From: Mucinivorans sp036654415
Lineage (GTDB): Bacteria; Bacteroidota; Bacteroidia; Bacteroidales; Rikenellaceae
NCBI GenBank assembly: GCA_036654415.1
Contig: JAVVSB010000042.1
Coordinates: 1-14,752, forward strand
DNA: 14,752 bases
Direction of reading: 5' to 3'
In this document: positions 1-7,660 of the stretch, piece by piece
How the letters are laid out: each line of letters opens with the position of its first letter
How positions within the stretch are numbered: the first letter of the stretch is position 1
The notes under the pieces: model-generated
What the model saw: only the letters and a program-made list of their open reading frames with translations
The model's database searches: none
What the model was told of the DNA's origin: nothing
Program-made: the position numbers and the translations under genes

Positions 1-1624
1 TAAAGACAGAGTGGTCGGCCCCACGCGGATTCTGGGCCGTACCAGTCTTGCCGCAAATATCGAGCCCCTCTACTCGAGCTACACTAGCCGTTCCTGCCAC
101 ATTTACAGCCTGATACATTCCCTCTACAATTGGGTCAAAATAGCGTGGTTCTACCCGAGTGTAGTGCTTTTTATAGAAACGGGCATCGATGGAGTCGCGC
201 CCCTCTATTTTTTTAACAACATGAGGTATCATATAGTATCCACGATTGGCAATGGTGGCCGACAAGTTGGCCATTTGCAGTGGTGTAGTACCCAGTTCGC
301 CCTGCCCAATTGAAAGAGAGATAACCGTTAGTGCACTCCACTGATTACGATAGACCTTATTGTAATGTTCCGAGGTGGGTACATAACCGTTGAGTTCACC
401 TATGAAGTCAGAATCCAACTTACGTCCAAAACCAAAACTGAGCACATATTCGCGCCAAAGGTCAAAGCAGGTAGAGATATTACCCACCTTGCGGTTCTCC
501 AGCAAGTCGCGCAACACATAACAGAAATAGGCATTACAGGAGTTGGCAGTGGCCGTTATCATATTCAATGGCGAAGCATGATGGTGGCACCCTACTCCGC
601 GCCCATAAGGATAACCACCTGAACAGGGGTAGAATGTATCCTCGGGTGTAGCTACCCCTTGCTGCATCCCGATAAGTCCGTTGACCACCTTAAAGGTAGA
701 CCCTGGCGGGTAGCGTGCCATAACAGCTCGGTTAAAGAGCGGTTTGGTGGGGGTGTTGACCATACGCATATAGTTATTGCCCCTTTCGCGCCCCACCAAC
801 AGGTCGGGGTCGTAGCTGGGCGAACTGGCCATAACCAAAATCTCGCCTGTGGCTGGTTCGATGGCCACCACTGCTCCTATCTTGCCCGTCATCAACTCCT
901 CTGCCATAGCCTGCAAACGAGCATCCAAGGTCGAGACAATGGCCTTTCCGGGCTCTGAGAGAGTGTCGAAACGTCCATGCTGATAGGTCCCTTGAGGACG
1001 ACCGTAGACATCTACCATCTCAACCTTGACCCCCTTTTTACCTCGAAGCTCCTGCTCATAGGCCTGTTCAATACCGCTCATACCTATATAGTCACCCATA
1101 CGATAATATGGGTCCTTCTGAATAATACGGTCGTTAACCTCGCTCACATAGCCCAGCAAGTTACCAGCTACCTTGCGCGGATAGGTCCTTACGGTACGGT
1201 ATTGGGTGTAGAAGCCTTTTACTCGCCTCTCATCGAGTCTAAGTTTTACCTCCTTGGGCAACTGTTTGTAGAGCACCGAAGGTTTACGGCGCGAATAACT
1301 GGAGGCTTTATGGAACTCAGTGCTGAACTGTTCCAAGCTCACGCCAATGGTCTCAGCCATACGCAAAGTATCAAAAGGCTCCACATCACGGGGGATAACC
1401 ACCAAGTCATAACTCTCCTTACTCTGCACCAAAAACTCACCATTGCGGTCGTAAACCTCTCCACGTGGTGGAAACTGCACCTGGAAGCGTAGCGCATTAT
1501 TACGAGCCGACTCTTTGTAATCACCATCCACAACCTGAATATAGAACAACCGTGCGATGATAACCACCACCACTACCACCAAAACCACAAACAGAGTGCG
1601 GTACCGAGCATACTCCTTTTCCAT
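1..1624 (-). CDS. mrdA: Penicillin-binding protein 2 (elongasome transpeptidase), 3' end cut by window edge
   Basis: Peptidoglycan D,D-transpeptidase that cross-links lateral wall material in the periplasm, anchored in the inner membrane. The minus-strand translation from ATG at 1624 stays open for 541 codons to the window edge. A short cytoplasmic start is followed by a membrane helix at about residues 11-27, then the class B dimerisation region with its PPRGEVYDRNG segment, then the transpeptidase domain. All three active-site motifs are present: S309-T-F-K312 (SxxK), S362-C-N364 (SxN) and K526-T-G528 (KTG). Family members are usually 600-650 residues, so roughly 80-100 C-terminal residues lie outside. 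The start lies 2 bases after the mreD stop, so it is surely co-transcribed with mreBCD; in related genomes rodA usually follows. PBP2 rather than the divisome enzyme PBP3 is inferred from this context and from overall similarity. Nothing suggests a defect. Confidence 0.95.
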   Translation of the reverse strand, partial: MEKEYARYRTLFVVLVVVVVVIIARLFYIQVVDGDYKESARNNALRFQVQFPPRGEVYDRNGEFLVQSKESYDLVVIPRDVEPFDTLRMAETIGVSLEQFSTEFHKASSYSRRKPSVLYKQLPKEVKLRLDERRVKGFYTQYRTVRTYPRKVAGNLLGYVSEVNDRIIQKDPYYRMGDYIGMSGIEQAYEQELRGKKGVKVEMVDVYGRPQGTYQHGRFDTLSEPGKAIVSTLDARLQAMAEELMTGKIGAVVAIEPATGEILVMASSPSYDPDLLVGRERGNNYMRMVNTPTKPLFNRAVMARYPPGSTFKVVNGLIGMQQGVATPEDTFYPCSGGYPYGRGVGCHHHASPLNMITATANSCNAYFCYVLRDLLENRKVGNISTCFDLWREYVLSFGFGRKLDSDFIGELNGYVPTSEHYNKVYRNQWSALTVISLSIGQGELGTTPLQMANLSATIANRGYYMIPHVVKKIEGRDSIDARFYKKHYTRVEPRYFDPIVEGMYQAVNVAGTASVARVEGLDICGKTGTAQNPRGADHSVF

Positions 1625-1626
1625 AG

Positions 1627-2136
1627 TTATATAACCCTACGAGAGAGCAACAGGTGACAAAAATAGATAAGCACAACCGACACAAAGGTGCTAAGCAAGA
1701 TTTTAAGCGAAGTAAAACCCAAAGAGTAACTCCCCATAGACTCCAACAAGAAAAAAGGCACTGTAAAACAAATAGTCATCAGGGAGATATAGAGCCAAAA
1801 CTTCTGAGGTCCAAATTTATAGCTACTCGGTACATCTGAGGTTTGGGTGACATCGGCCCCAAAAATCATGGTCGAAATGGTAGGACGTACAAAGCCTAAA
1901 AAAGTGCAAACCACAGCATTGACACCACCCGTACCCGAAAGAATATCCATAAAAGCCCCACAGAGAAAACTAATCGAAAGTATCTGCCACCCCTTTATAT
2001 TCAGAGGCAAAAGCATAATAAACATAATATACACATATACAGCCACATACCCCCCCATAGCAACGCGACTCACCACCAAGTCCTGCAACAAAAGCAGCAC
2101 CACAAAACCCAATATGTATAACATAACTCGCTGCAT
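1627..2136 (-). CDS. mreD: Rod shape-determining protein MreD
   Basis: Small polytopic inner-membrane protein of the Rod/elongasome complex, which links MreC and the wall synthases. It has 169 residues, the usual family length, and is mostly hydrophobic, with about five membrane segments (roughly residues 5-22, 28-45, 50-68, 113-131 and 144-163). The loop around residues 95-110 is polar. Primary sequence is poorly conserved in this family, so the assignment rests on length, topology and its position between mreC and the PBP2 gene. The start codon shares one base with the mreC stop (TAATG, base 2136), which points to translational coupling. Confidence 0.88.
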   Translation of the reverse strand: MQRVMLYILGFVVLLLLQDLVVSRVAMGGYVAVYVYIMFIMLLPLNIKGWQILSISFLCGAFMDILSGTGGVNAVVCTFLGFVRPTISTMIFGADVTQTSDVPSSYKFGPQKFWLYISLMTICFTVPFFLLESMGSYSLGFTSLKILLSTFVSVVLIYFCHLLLSRRVI

Positions 2137-2972
2137 TAGTTCGACTCTTTTTGTTCGTTAATATTTGCCTCCAACTTCTGACGTTCTTCTTGGTGAACCA
2201 ATTTAGTCGCGTACAGGTAATTTAAGCTACTCATGTCGGCAAAAAGCCTCACATTGGCAATGTAATAGGTGGCATTGATAAGCGTAAAATCTTTGACATA
2301 GCCGATGGGGATACCCTCTGGAAAGATGTTAGAGTAGGTGGTGGTCTCCACCGTATCGCCAATGGCAATGCCTGCAAATTTGGGTACCTCGGATAGTTGC
2401 ACAGTCTGAAAATTACCACCGTCCCAACTGATTGACCCCGTGAAATCGGTACCCTTAAGTCGGCCACTGGTACGGAAATCAGCCACATTAAGCACCGACA
2501 TAGCCACAGAAAAATTGTCAGAACAGTATAGCACATATCCCACCATACCCTTACTGTTACGCAGGGCCATATTAGGCTCAATAGAGTCCTTTAGACCACG
2601 GTCTAAAGTAATAAAATTATTGGCCTGGGTATAGCTATTGCGCACCACTCTAGCCACTCGATATGGGTTAATGGTATCAGCCATATAGAGTGCCGTTGTT
2701 GTACTGTCACTCGCGCTTAGTAGTTCGGCGAGCTGTGCATGAAGCATGGCGTTTTCCTTGAGTAGGCTCTCGTTTTCACCAAAGAGTGAAAAATAACCAT
2801 CCACACCAGCCACCATACCATTAAAAGCCCCATCCACAACATGCGAGACGGCAATGGCACGAGCCCGTTGCAAAGGTGTCACCCTAAGATAGTAAGACAG
2901 AGCCACCGCCTCCAATACAAGAAACAGCAGCACAAAATATATTTTGCGTAGCAATAATAATAGTTTGTGCAT
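2136..2972 (-). CDS. mreC: Rod shape-determining protein MreC
   Basis: Bitopic elongasome scaffold protein that connects cytoplasmic MreB filaments with periplasmic PBP2. In its 278 residues a basic N-terminus precedes one membrane helix (about 9-29). A leucine-rich stretch likely to form a coiled coil follows (about 60-90, GENESLLKENAMLHAQLAEL), then the periplasmic beta-barrel region, whose VGYVLYCSDNFSVAMSVLN and GIPIGYVKDF segments are typical of MreC. The C-terminal 20 residues are charged and low complexity. It lies 18 bases behind mreB. Unusually for this phylum there is a GGGAGG purine run 8 bases before the ATG (listed separately). Function is from family knowledge; the sequence is intact. 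Confidence 0.93.
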   Translation of the reverse strand: MHKLLLLLRKIYFVLLFLVLEAVALSYYLRVTPLQRARAIAVSHVVDGAFNGMVAGVDGYFSLFGENESLLKENAMLHAQLAELLSASDSTTTALYMADTINPYRVARVVRNSYTQANNFITLDRGLKDSIEPNMALRNSKGMVGYVLYCSDNFSVAMSVLNVADFRTSGRLKGTDFTGSISWDGGNFQTVQLSEVPKFAGIAIGDTVETTTYSNIFPEGIPIGYVKDFTLINATYYIANVRLFADMSSLNYLYATKLVHQEERQKLEANINEQKESN

Positions 2973-2980
2973 AGACTCCG

Positions 2981-2986
2981 CCTCCC
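2981..2986 (-). promoter_or_regulatory. Shine-Dalgarno-like site of mreC
   Basis: On the minus strand GGGAGG stands 8 bases upstream of the mreC ATG, in the 18-base gap after mreB. That is a canonical match to the 16S anti-Shine-Dalgarno sequence at normal spacing, whereas the other starts here (rpsP, gyrA, purH) are preceded by A/T-rich sequence without one. Bacteroidota ribosomes generally make little use of this signal, so its effect is uncertain; it supports the chosen start. Confidence 0.45.
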
Positions 2987-2990
2987 TGAA

Positions 2991-4013
2991 TTAGCGCATC
3001 AAGAATGAAAACTTGTCAATATTTTTGAGCGCGATACCCGTTCCACGAGCCACAGCACGCAAAGGGTCTTCGCAAACGTGGAACTTGATACGAGTCTTCT
3101 GTTCCAGGCGTTTATCCAAACCACGAAGCAGGGCTCCACCACCAGCCAAGTAGATACCGTTACTAACCACATCAGAGTAGAGCTCAGGCGGAATCTTCTC
3201 CAAAACCTTGAGGATGGCAGCATCCAACTTGGTGAGTGATTTATCCAGCGCAGCGGCAATCTCTTTATACGAAACAGGGACCTCCAAGGGGAGTGAGGTA
3301 ATAATATTTGGACCATGGACCACATAGTCCTCGGGCACCTCATCTAACTTATCCATAGCCGCCCCCACGGCAATCTTAATCTCCTCGGCCGTACGCTCGC
3401 CAACGCGAACATTATGTTGTTGACGCATATAGGTCTGAATATCTTCGGTAAAGACATCACCAGCAATGTTGATGCTCTCGTTGCAAACAATACCACCAAG
3501 TGAAATCACGGCCACCTCACTCGTACCACCTCCTATATCGACCACCATGTGGCCCATAGGAGCCTCCACGTCAAGCCCGATACCCAAAGCGGCCGCCATA
3601 GGTTCAAAAATCATAAACACTTCACGCCCACCACTATGCTCAGCCGAATCGCGCACCGCGCGAATCTCGACATTAGTGGAGCCCGAAGGGATACAGATGA
3701 CCATCCGCAACGAAGGCGAAAACATGGAGCCTCGTGTACGAATCATCTTTATCATACCCCTAATCATCAACTCGGCAGCCGTAAAATCGGCTATTACGCC
3801 ATCACGCAGAGGACGTACAGTCCTTATATTCTGATGAGTACGGCCGTGCATCTTGCGTGCTTGTTGACCAATAGCAACCAATTTGCCAGTCTGTTGGTCA
3901 AGGGCCACAATTGAAGGCTCGTCAACTACAATTTTATCATTATAGATAATAATTGTATTGGCTGTGCCAAGGTCCATTGCTAACTCTTGGGTTAGCATCG
4001 AAAACATTCCCAT
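2991..4013 (-). CDS. mreB: Rod shape-determining actin homologue MreB
   Basis: Cytoplasmic actin-like ATPase that polymerises on the inner membrane and guides lateral wall synthesis. Its 340 residues match the family length. The phosphate-1 loop is DLGTANT (residues 14-20), phosphate-2 is DIGGGT (159-164), and the adenosine motif is AGGGALLRGLD (290-300). The short hydrophobic N-terminus (MGMFSMLTQELAM) agrees with the usual MreB start and may help membrane contact. Met3 and Met6 are possible alternative starts, but Met1 fits best. It follows purH by 16 bases and precedes mreC by 18, so it sits inside the operon and no promoter of its own is visible. Identity is very secure. Confidence 0.97.
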   Translation of the reverse strand: MGMFSMLTQELAMDLGTANTIIIYNDKIVVDEPSIVALDQQTGKLVAIGQQARKMHGRTHQNIRTVRPLRDGVIADFTAAELMIRGMIKMIRTRGSMFSPSLRMVICIPSGSTNVEIRAVRDSAEHSGGREVFMIFEPMAAALGIGLDVEAPMGHMVVDIGGGTSEVAVISLGGIVCNESINIAGDVFTEDIQTYMRQQHNVRVGERTAEEIKIAVGAAMDKLDEVPEDYVVHGPNIITSLPLEVPVSYKEIAAALDKSLTKLDAAILKVLEKIPPELYSDVVSNGIYLAGGGALLRGLDKRLEQKTRIKFHVCEDPLRAVARGTGIALKNIDKFSFLMR

Positions 4014-4029
4014 TATTTTACTGTTTTTT

Positions 4030-5553
4030 CTAATGTTTAAAGTGGCGTAGACCTGTTATAACCATAGCCATACCGTTTTTATCGCAATAGTCCACCGTTT
4101 CGCCGTCACGTATCGACCCGCCTGGTTGAATAACGGCTGTAATACCAGCCTGATGCGCAATCTCGACACAGTCGGCAAAAGGAAAGAAAGCATCTGAAGC
4201 CATAACCGCTCCACTAAGGTCAGCCCCAAAAAGACGCGCCTTGGTGATGGCTTGCTTAAGGGAGTCAACCCTTGAGGTCTGCCCCACTCCGCTACTTATA
4301 AGCACCCCATCCTTGGCCAAAACAATGGCGTTACTCTTAGAGTGTTTTACAATCTTATTGGCAAAAATCATATCCGCCATCTCATCTGTAGTTGGTTTGA
4401 CTTTAGTAACAACCTTAGCCTCACTGTCCACACCTCCAACCTTCATATCGCGCTGCTGAAGCGAAACCCCATTAAGCAACGAGCGAAATTGATACTCCGA
4501 ACGTGTGCAGGCCTTGGCGCACAAAATAATACGATTTTTTTTGGACTTAAGTACCTCTAGTGCCGCAGGTACATAACCTGGAGCAATAATAACCTCAAAA
4601 AAGAGCTCGTTAATCTTACTGGCTGTAGCCTCGTTGAGTGTACGATTACAAATTAACACACCGCCAAAGGCCGACACTGGGTCGCCTGCCAAGGCTGCCT
4701 GCCAAGCCTCCAATAAGGAGTCGGCTGTGGCCAAACCACACGCATTGTTGTGCTTTAGAATGGCAAAGGTTGGCTCTTTGGTGAACTCTTCAATGAGGTT
4801 CACCGCTGCATCAATATCCAGCAGGTTGTTGTAAGAGATATCCTTACCCCACAACTTATCGAACATGGCATCGAAATCGCCATAGAAGTTAGCCTGCTGG
4901 TGAGGATTTTCACCGTAACGCAGTGGTTTAATATGCTGTACACTTTGCTTGAAAACATCGATTTTTTCCACTTGGTTAAAGTAGTTAAAAATAGCGGTGT
5001 CGTAGTGCGAACTAACATCGAAAGCTAGGGCTGCAAAGCGACGACGCTGCTCAAAGGTGGTCGAGCAATCCTGATTTTGAAGCATCTCCAAAACCTGGGC
5101 ATAATCATCCTTGGAAGAGACAATCAAAGTATCCTTAAAATTCTTGGCCGCAGCACGAATAAGCGAAATACCACCTATATCAATTTTTTCAATCACATCT
5201 TGCTCAGCAGCACCGCTACTGACGGTCTGCTCAAATGGATATAAATCAACTATCACAAGGTCAATTTCTGGTATTTGGTACTCTTGCAACTGCGCAATAT
5301 CAGTTGGATTGTCTCTCCGAGCCAAGATACCTCCAAAGACTTTAGGATGCAGCGTTTTAACCCTACCACCTAAAATCGATGGGTAAGAGGTCAGATGTTC
5401 AACAGCCTGACACTCCAGACCCAACTCTTCAATAAATGTACGTGTGCCACCAGTCGAGTAGATGGTAACACCTTGTTTTGCTAATTCTTTGATTATCAAG
5501 TCCAAGCCCTCTTTATAGAAGACCGAGATAAGAGCTCCTTTAATTTTTTTCAT
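4030..5553 (-). CDS. purH: Bifunctional AICAR transformylase / IMP cyclohydrolase
   Basis: Catalyses the last two steps of purine synthesis: formylation of AICAR with 10-formyl-tetrahydrofolate to FAICAR, then cyclisation to IMP. It has 507 residues, near the usual 510-530. The N-terminal cyclohydrolase (MGS-like) domain, about 1-145, carries STGGT (33-37) and GGRVKTLHPKVFGGIL (62-77). The transformylase domain carries LRYGENPHQ (211-219) and the catalytic K267-H268 in KHNNACG; many relatives have KHTNPCG, but the key Lys and His are kept. The C-terminus has the usual ASDAFFPF and IQPGGSIRD segments. It is the first gene of the unit that continues into mreB. The start is preceded by an A/T-rich region with a TAACTTTG -7-like box. 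Confidence 0.97.
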   Translation of the reverse strand: MKKIKGALISVFYKEGLDLIIKELAKQGVTIYSTGGTRTFIEELGLECQAVEHLTSYPSILGGRVKTLHPKVFGGILARRDNPTDIAQLQEYQIPEIDLVIVDLYPFEQTVSSGAAEQDVIEKIDIGGISLIRAAAKNFKDTLIVSSKDDYAQVLEMLQNQDCSTTFEQRRRFAALAFDVSSHYDTAIFNYFNQVEKIDVFKQSVQHIKPLRYGENPHQQANFYGDFDAMFDKLWGKDISYNNLLDIDAAVNLIEEFTKEPTFAILKHNNACGLATADSLLEAWQAALAGDPVSAFGGVLICNRTLNEATASKINELFFEVIIAPGYVPAALEVLKSKKNRIILCAKACTRSEYQFRSLLNGVSLQQRDMKVGGVDSEAKVVTKVKPTTDEMADMIFANKIVKHSKSNAIVLAKDGVLISSGVGQTSRVDSLKQAITKARLFGADLSGAVMASDAFFPFADCVEIAHQAGITAVIQPGGSIRDGETVDYCDKNGMAMVITGLRHFKH

Positions 5554-5746
5554 AACACATTTATATTAAAGCGCAAAGTTAGCAAATTTTTAGATTAATT
5601 TTGTAGGAAATTATTAAGAATCTGTTTAAATTTGTTACATTACTGTTTTCATGGTTGTTTTTTCGCTGATTACCGCAGATAGTAGTAGACTACAAAGACT
5701 AAACAGGAAATAAAGTGCGCAACAAATTTTAAGTAATTTCTCCTCT
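5554..5746. other. Divergent purH / mqnC intergenic region
   Basis: This A/T-rich spacer of 193 bases separates two divergent genes. Besides the purH box it holds two exact plus-strand matches to TAnnTTTG, TAATTTTG at 5596-5603 and TAAATTTG at 5627-5634, which could serve mqnC. Neither has a -33 box at the preferred 19-base spacing; the nearest TTTG to the second is 23 bases away. The leader of mqnC would then be about 105-135 bases. I see no strong hairpin, riboswitch or small gene here. Confidence 0.4.
5574..5581 (-). promoter_or_regulatory. Candidate -7 element of the purH-mreBCD-mrdA promoter
   Basis: On the minus strand TAACTTTG matches the Bacteroidota -7 consensus TAnnTTTG exactly and lies about 20 bases before the purH ATG. 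I find no good TTTG-type -33 box 19-21 bases further upstream, so the promoter is incomplete by this test, and the leader would be only about 15 bases long. If real, it would drive the whole purH-to-mrdA operon, since no later promoter is visible between those genes. Confidence 0.45.
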
Positions 5747-6796
5747 ATGGTTAATTTTTCTTTCGATGAAGCCCTCGAGCTCTACCTCCATGCCCCGCTT
5801 GCGGAACTAATGGCCGCCGGTGATGGTCTACGACGCGAGTTACACCCCAACAATGTGGTCACATGGCAGATTGACCGTAATGTCAACATAACAAACGTGT
5901 GCGTGAGCGGGTGCAAATTTTGTAATTTCCACTGCAAGCCCCACCAAAAGGAGATAGCCTATATAACCACAATGGAGCTCTATCGAGAAAAGATAGAACA
6001 GACCCTAGCCTTAGGTGGCGACCAGTTGCTACTTCAGGGTGGTATGCACCCAAATTTGGGTATCAACTATTATGAAACCCTGTTCCGACAACTCAAAAAA
6101 GAGTACCCTACCCTACGCCTGCATGCCTTAGGGCCGCCCGAGGTGGCCTACTTGGCTGACAAGGCGAGCATAAGCGACAGGCAAGCTCTTGAAAGACTTA
6201 TTGCCGCGGGACTCGATTCACTACCTGGAGCTGGAGCCGAAATTCTCGACACCCAGGTGCGCCGACGTATCTCGCCTGCAAAATGCAGTGCCGAGCGGTG
6301 GCTAACTGTTATGGCCATAGCCCACCAGTTAGGGTTAGCCACATCAGCCACTATGATGTATGGCCATATAGAAACGCCCAAACAGAGAATCGAGCACCTC
6401 TTTAAAATCAAGGCCCTACAAGAACAACGCCCCACAGAAAGTTACGGTTTCTTAGCCTTTATTGCCTGGCCATATCAAGGCCACGGGACCATCCTTGAAC
6501 AAGAGGGAGTCACCACCAACAACTCCACCATCGACTACCTAAGGCTTACGGCCATAGCACGTTTAGTCCTCACTAATGTGCCCAATATCCAGGCTTCTTG
6601 GCTAACCATAGGTGTCCCCGCGGCACTCATGGCCCTGCACGGTGGAGCAAATGATATGGGCTCTATTATGATTGAGGAGAACGTAGTGAGCGCGGCTGGA
6701 GCCCACCACACACTCAACAAGCAGACTATGCCCGAGGCCATCTCCAACGCAGGTTTCCATCCCGAGCAGCGCAACCAGCTCTACCAAAAAGTATAA
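5747..6796 (+). CDS. mqnC: Cyclic dehypoxanthine futalosine synthase, radical SAM
   Basis: Radical S-adenosylmethionine enzyme that cyclises dehypoxanthine futalosine to its cyclic form in the futalosine route to menaquinone. Its 349 residues fit the family. The [4Fe-4S] cluster motif CVSGCKFC places ligands at C52, C56 and C59. The GGDQLLLQGGMHPNLGINYYE segment (about 94-114) and the C-terminal GGANDMGSIMIEENVVSAAGA segment are hallmarks of the MqnC/MqnE/CofH group. The cysteines are spaced CX3CX2C. MqnE and CofH are alternatives, but the HPNLGINYYE and SWLTIGVPAALMALHGGANDMGS context fits MqnC best. It stands alone, divergent from purH and convergent with the FKBP gene; other mqn genes must be elsewhere. 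The ATG follows an A/T-rich region without a Shine-Dalgarno site. Confidence 0.88.
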   Translation: MVNFSFDEALELYLHAPLAELMAAGDGLRRELHPNNVVTWQIDRNVNITNVCVSGCKFCNFHCKPHQKEIAYITTMELYREKIEQTLALGGDQLLLQGGMHPNLGINYYETLFRQLKKEYPTLRLHALGPPEVAYLADKASISDRQALERLIAAGLDSLPGAGAEILDTQVRRRISPAKCSAERWLTVMAIAHQLGLATSATMMYGHIETPKQRIEHLFKIKALQEQRPTESYGFLAFIAWPYQGHGTILEQEGVTTNNSTIDYLRLTAIARLVLTNVPNIQASWLTIGVPAALMALHGGANDMGSIMIEENVVSAAGAHHTLNKQTMPEAISNAGFHPEQRNQLYQKV

Positions 6797-6801
6797 AACA
6801 C

Positions 6802-6843
6802 AAAAAAAGGTGGTAAACTTTGAAAGTTTACCACCTTTTTTTT
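6802..6843. terminator. Bidirectional terminator between mqnC and the FKBP gene
   Basis: A perfect inverted repeat has GGTGGTAAACTT at 6809-6820, a 3-base TGA loop, and AAGTTTACCACC at 6824-6835. It is flanked by seven A on the left and eight T on the right, so the paired region reaches about 19 base pairs. Read on either strand it gives a G+C-containing stem followed by a U run. It starts 5 bases after the mqnC stop and ends 17 bases before the stop of the convergent FKBP gene, so it can end both transcripts. Confidence 0.93.
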
Positions 6844-6860
6844 AAATATCTCTTACAGAA

Positions 6861-7583
6861 TTATTTAGCAGTAGTCGCAGCAGGTTTTACGGCAACGGCT
6901 GGTTTTGCAGCACCAGCAGCAGGTTTGATAACATCAACCACCTCAATTTCAAATTTCAGAGCAGCGGCTGGAGCGATAGGGCCTGAACCATTATCACCAT
7001 AACCCAACTCAGAAGGAATCCAAAGGGTAGCCTTGCCACCTTTACTTAACATAGACACACCTTCATTGAAACCTTTAATCATAGCATTCTCAGTATTTTC
7101 GTAACGCATTGGTTCGCCACGGTCGTAAGAAGATTCCAATTTTTTACCCTCCATCGAGTAGAGAACATAGTTCACAACCAAAGTATCGCCCAAAACAGCT
7201 TTGTCACCTTGACCTGCTTGTTCAACTTTATAAACCAAACCTGTTGCACTCTTGGTAACACCATCTTCGCCTTCGGCTTTCTTCATAAATTCAGCAGCAG
7301 CAACTTTGTTCTTGTTTGCACGACCAGTGGTCATATAATAACGGATATACTCACCTGACTCCTCAGGAGTCATCTTAGCTTTTTTAGCAAATACGTCTCT
7401 AACGGCCTGAGCTACGATATCAACATTAAGCGTTGAATCGAACTGAAATAGGCCATTACCGAAGTCAACACCGATTGCATACGCAACTGAGTCAGTGTCA
7501 GTTTTGATTGTGGTACTACCAGAACCACATGAAGTGAAAGCAGCTGTAAGAACAACAGCCATCATAAGAATTGTCTTTTTCAT
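6861..7583 (-). CDS. FKBP-type peptidyl-prolyl cis-trans isomerase, lipoprotein
   Basis: Predicted envelope folding catalyst that isomerises prolyl bonds in exported proteins. I start it at the ATG at 7581-7583, giving 240 residues, because it opens a clean lipoprotein signal, MKKTILMMAVVLTAAFTSC, with the lipidated cysteine at C19; an upstream in-frame extension would lack one and overlaps the promoter. Residues 30-110 resemble the helical N-terminal domain of FkpA/Mip-like proteins. The FKBP domain spans about 117-220, with GDTLVVNYV, MIKGFNEGVSMLSKGGKATLWIPSELGYG and FEIEVVDV as expected; the usual IPP near the active site reads IAP here. A low-complexity Ala/Pro/Lys tail covers 221-240. 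No acidic surface-export signal follows the cysteine, so a periplasm-facing location is likelier. It has its own promoter inside hisS. Confidence 0.92.
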   Translation of the reverse strand: MKKTILMMAVVLTAAFTSCGSGSTTIKTDTDSVAYAIGVDFGNGLFQFDSTLNVDIVAQAVRDVFAKKAKMTPEESGEYIRYYMTTGRANKNKVAAAEFMKKAEGEDGVTKSATGLVYKVEQAGQGDKAVLGDTLVVNYVLYSMEGKKLESSYDRGEPMRYENTENAMIKGFNEGVSMLSKGGKATLWIPSELGYGDNGSGPIAPAAALKFEIEVVDVIKPAAGAAKPAVAVKPAATTAK

Positions 7584-7629
7584 TTGTTTTTGTTTGTTAT
7601 TATTGGTTTTTAAATTTGCTTTGGGCCCG

Positions 7630-7660
7630 CAAAGGTACAATAGTTTTTCTCATTTGCAAA
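7630..7660 (-). promoter_or_regulatory. Promoter of the FKBP lipoprotein gene, inside the hisS 3' end
   Basis: Read on the minus strand, TTTG (7660-7657), exactly 19 bases, then TACCTTTG (7637-7630) matches the Bacteroidota promoter consensus TTTG-N19-TAnnTTTG at every fixed position. The -33 box lies within the last codons of hisS and the -7 box just after its stop. Transcription would start around 7623, giving a leader of about 40 bases. Confidence 0.85.

Noticed and set aside
977..1492. Plus-strand open frame of 171 codons
   Set aside because: It lies wholly antisense to the clear PBP2 gene mrdA and its translation resembles no protein family.
3466..3914. Two overlapping plus-strand open frames opposite mreB
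   Set aside because: Both are antisense shadows of the highly conserved mreB gene, with no start signals.
7584..7640. Upstream extension of the FKBP gene
   Set aside because: It would place 19 residues before the lipoprotein signal and would overlap the -7 box at 7630-7637, so it would not be transcribed in full.
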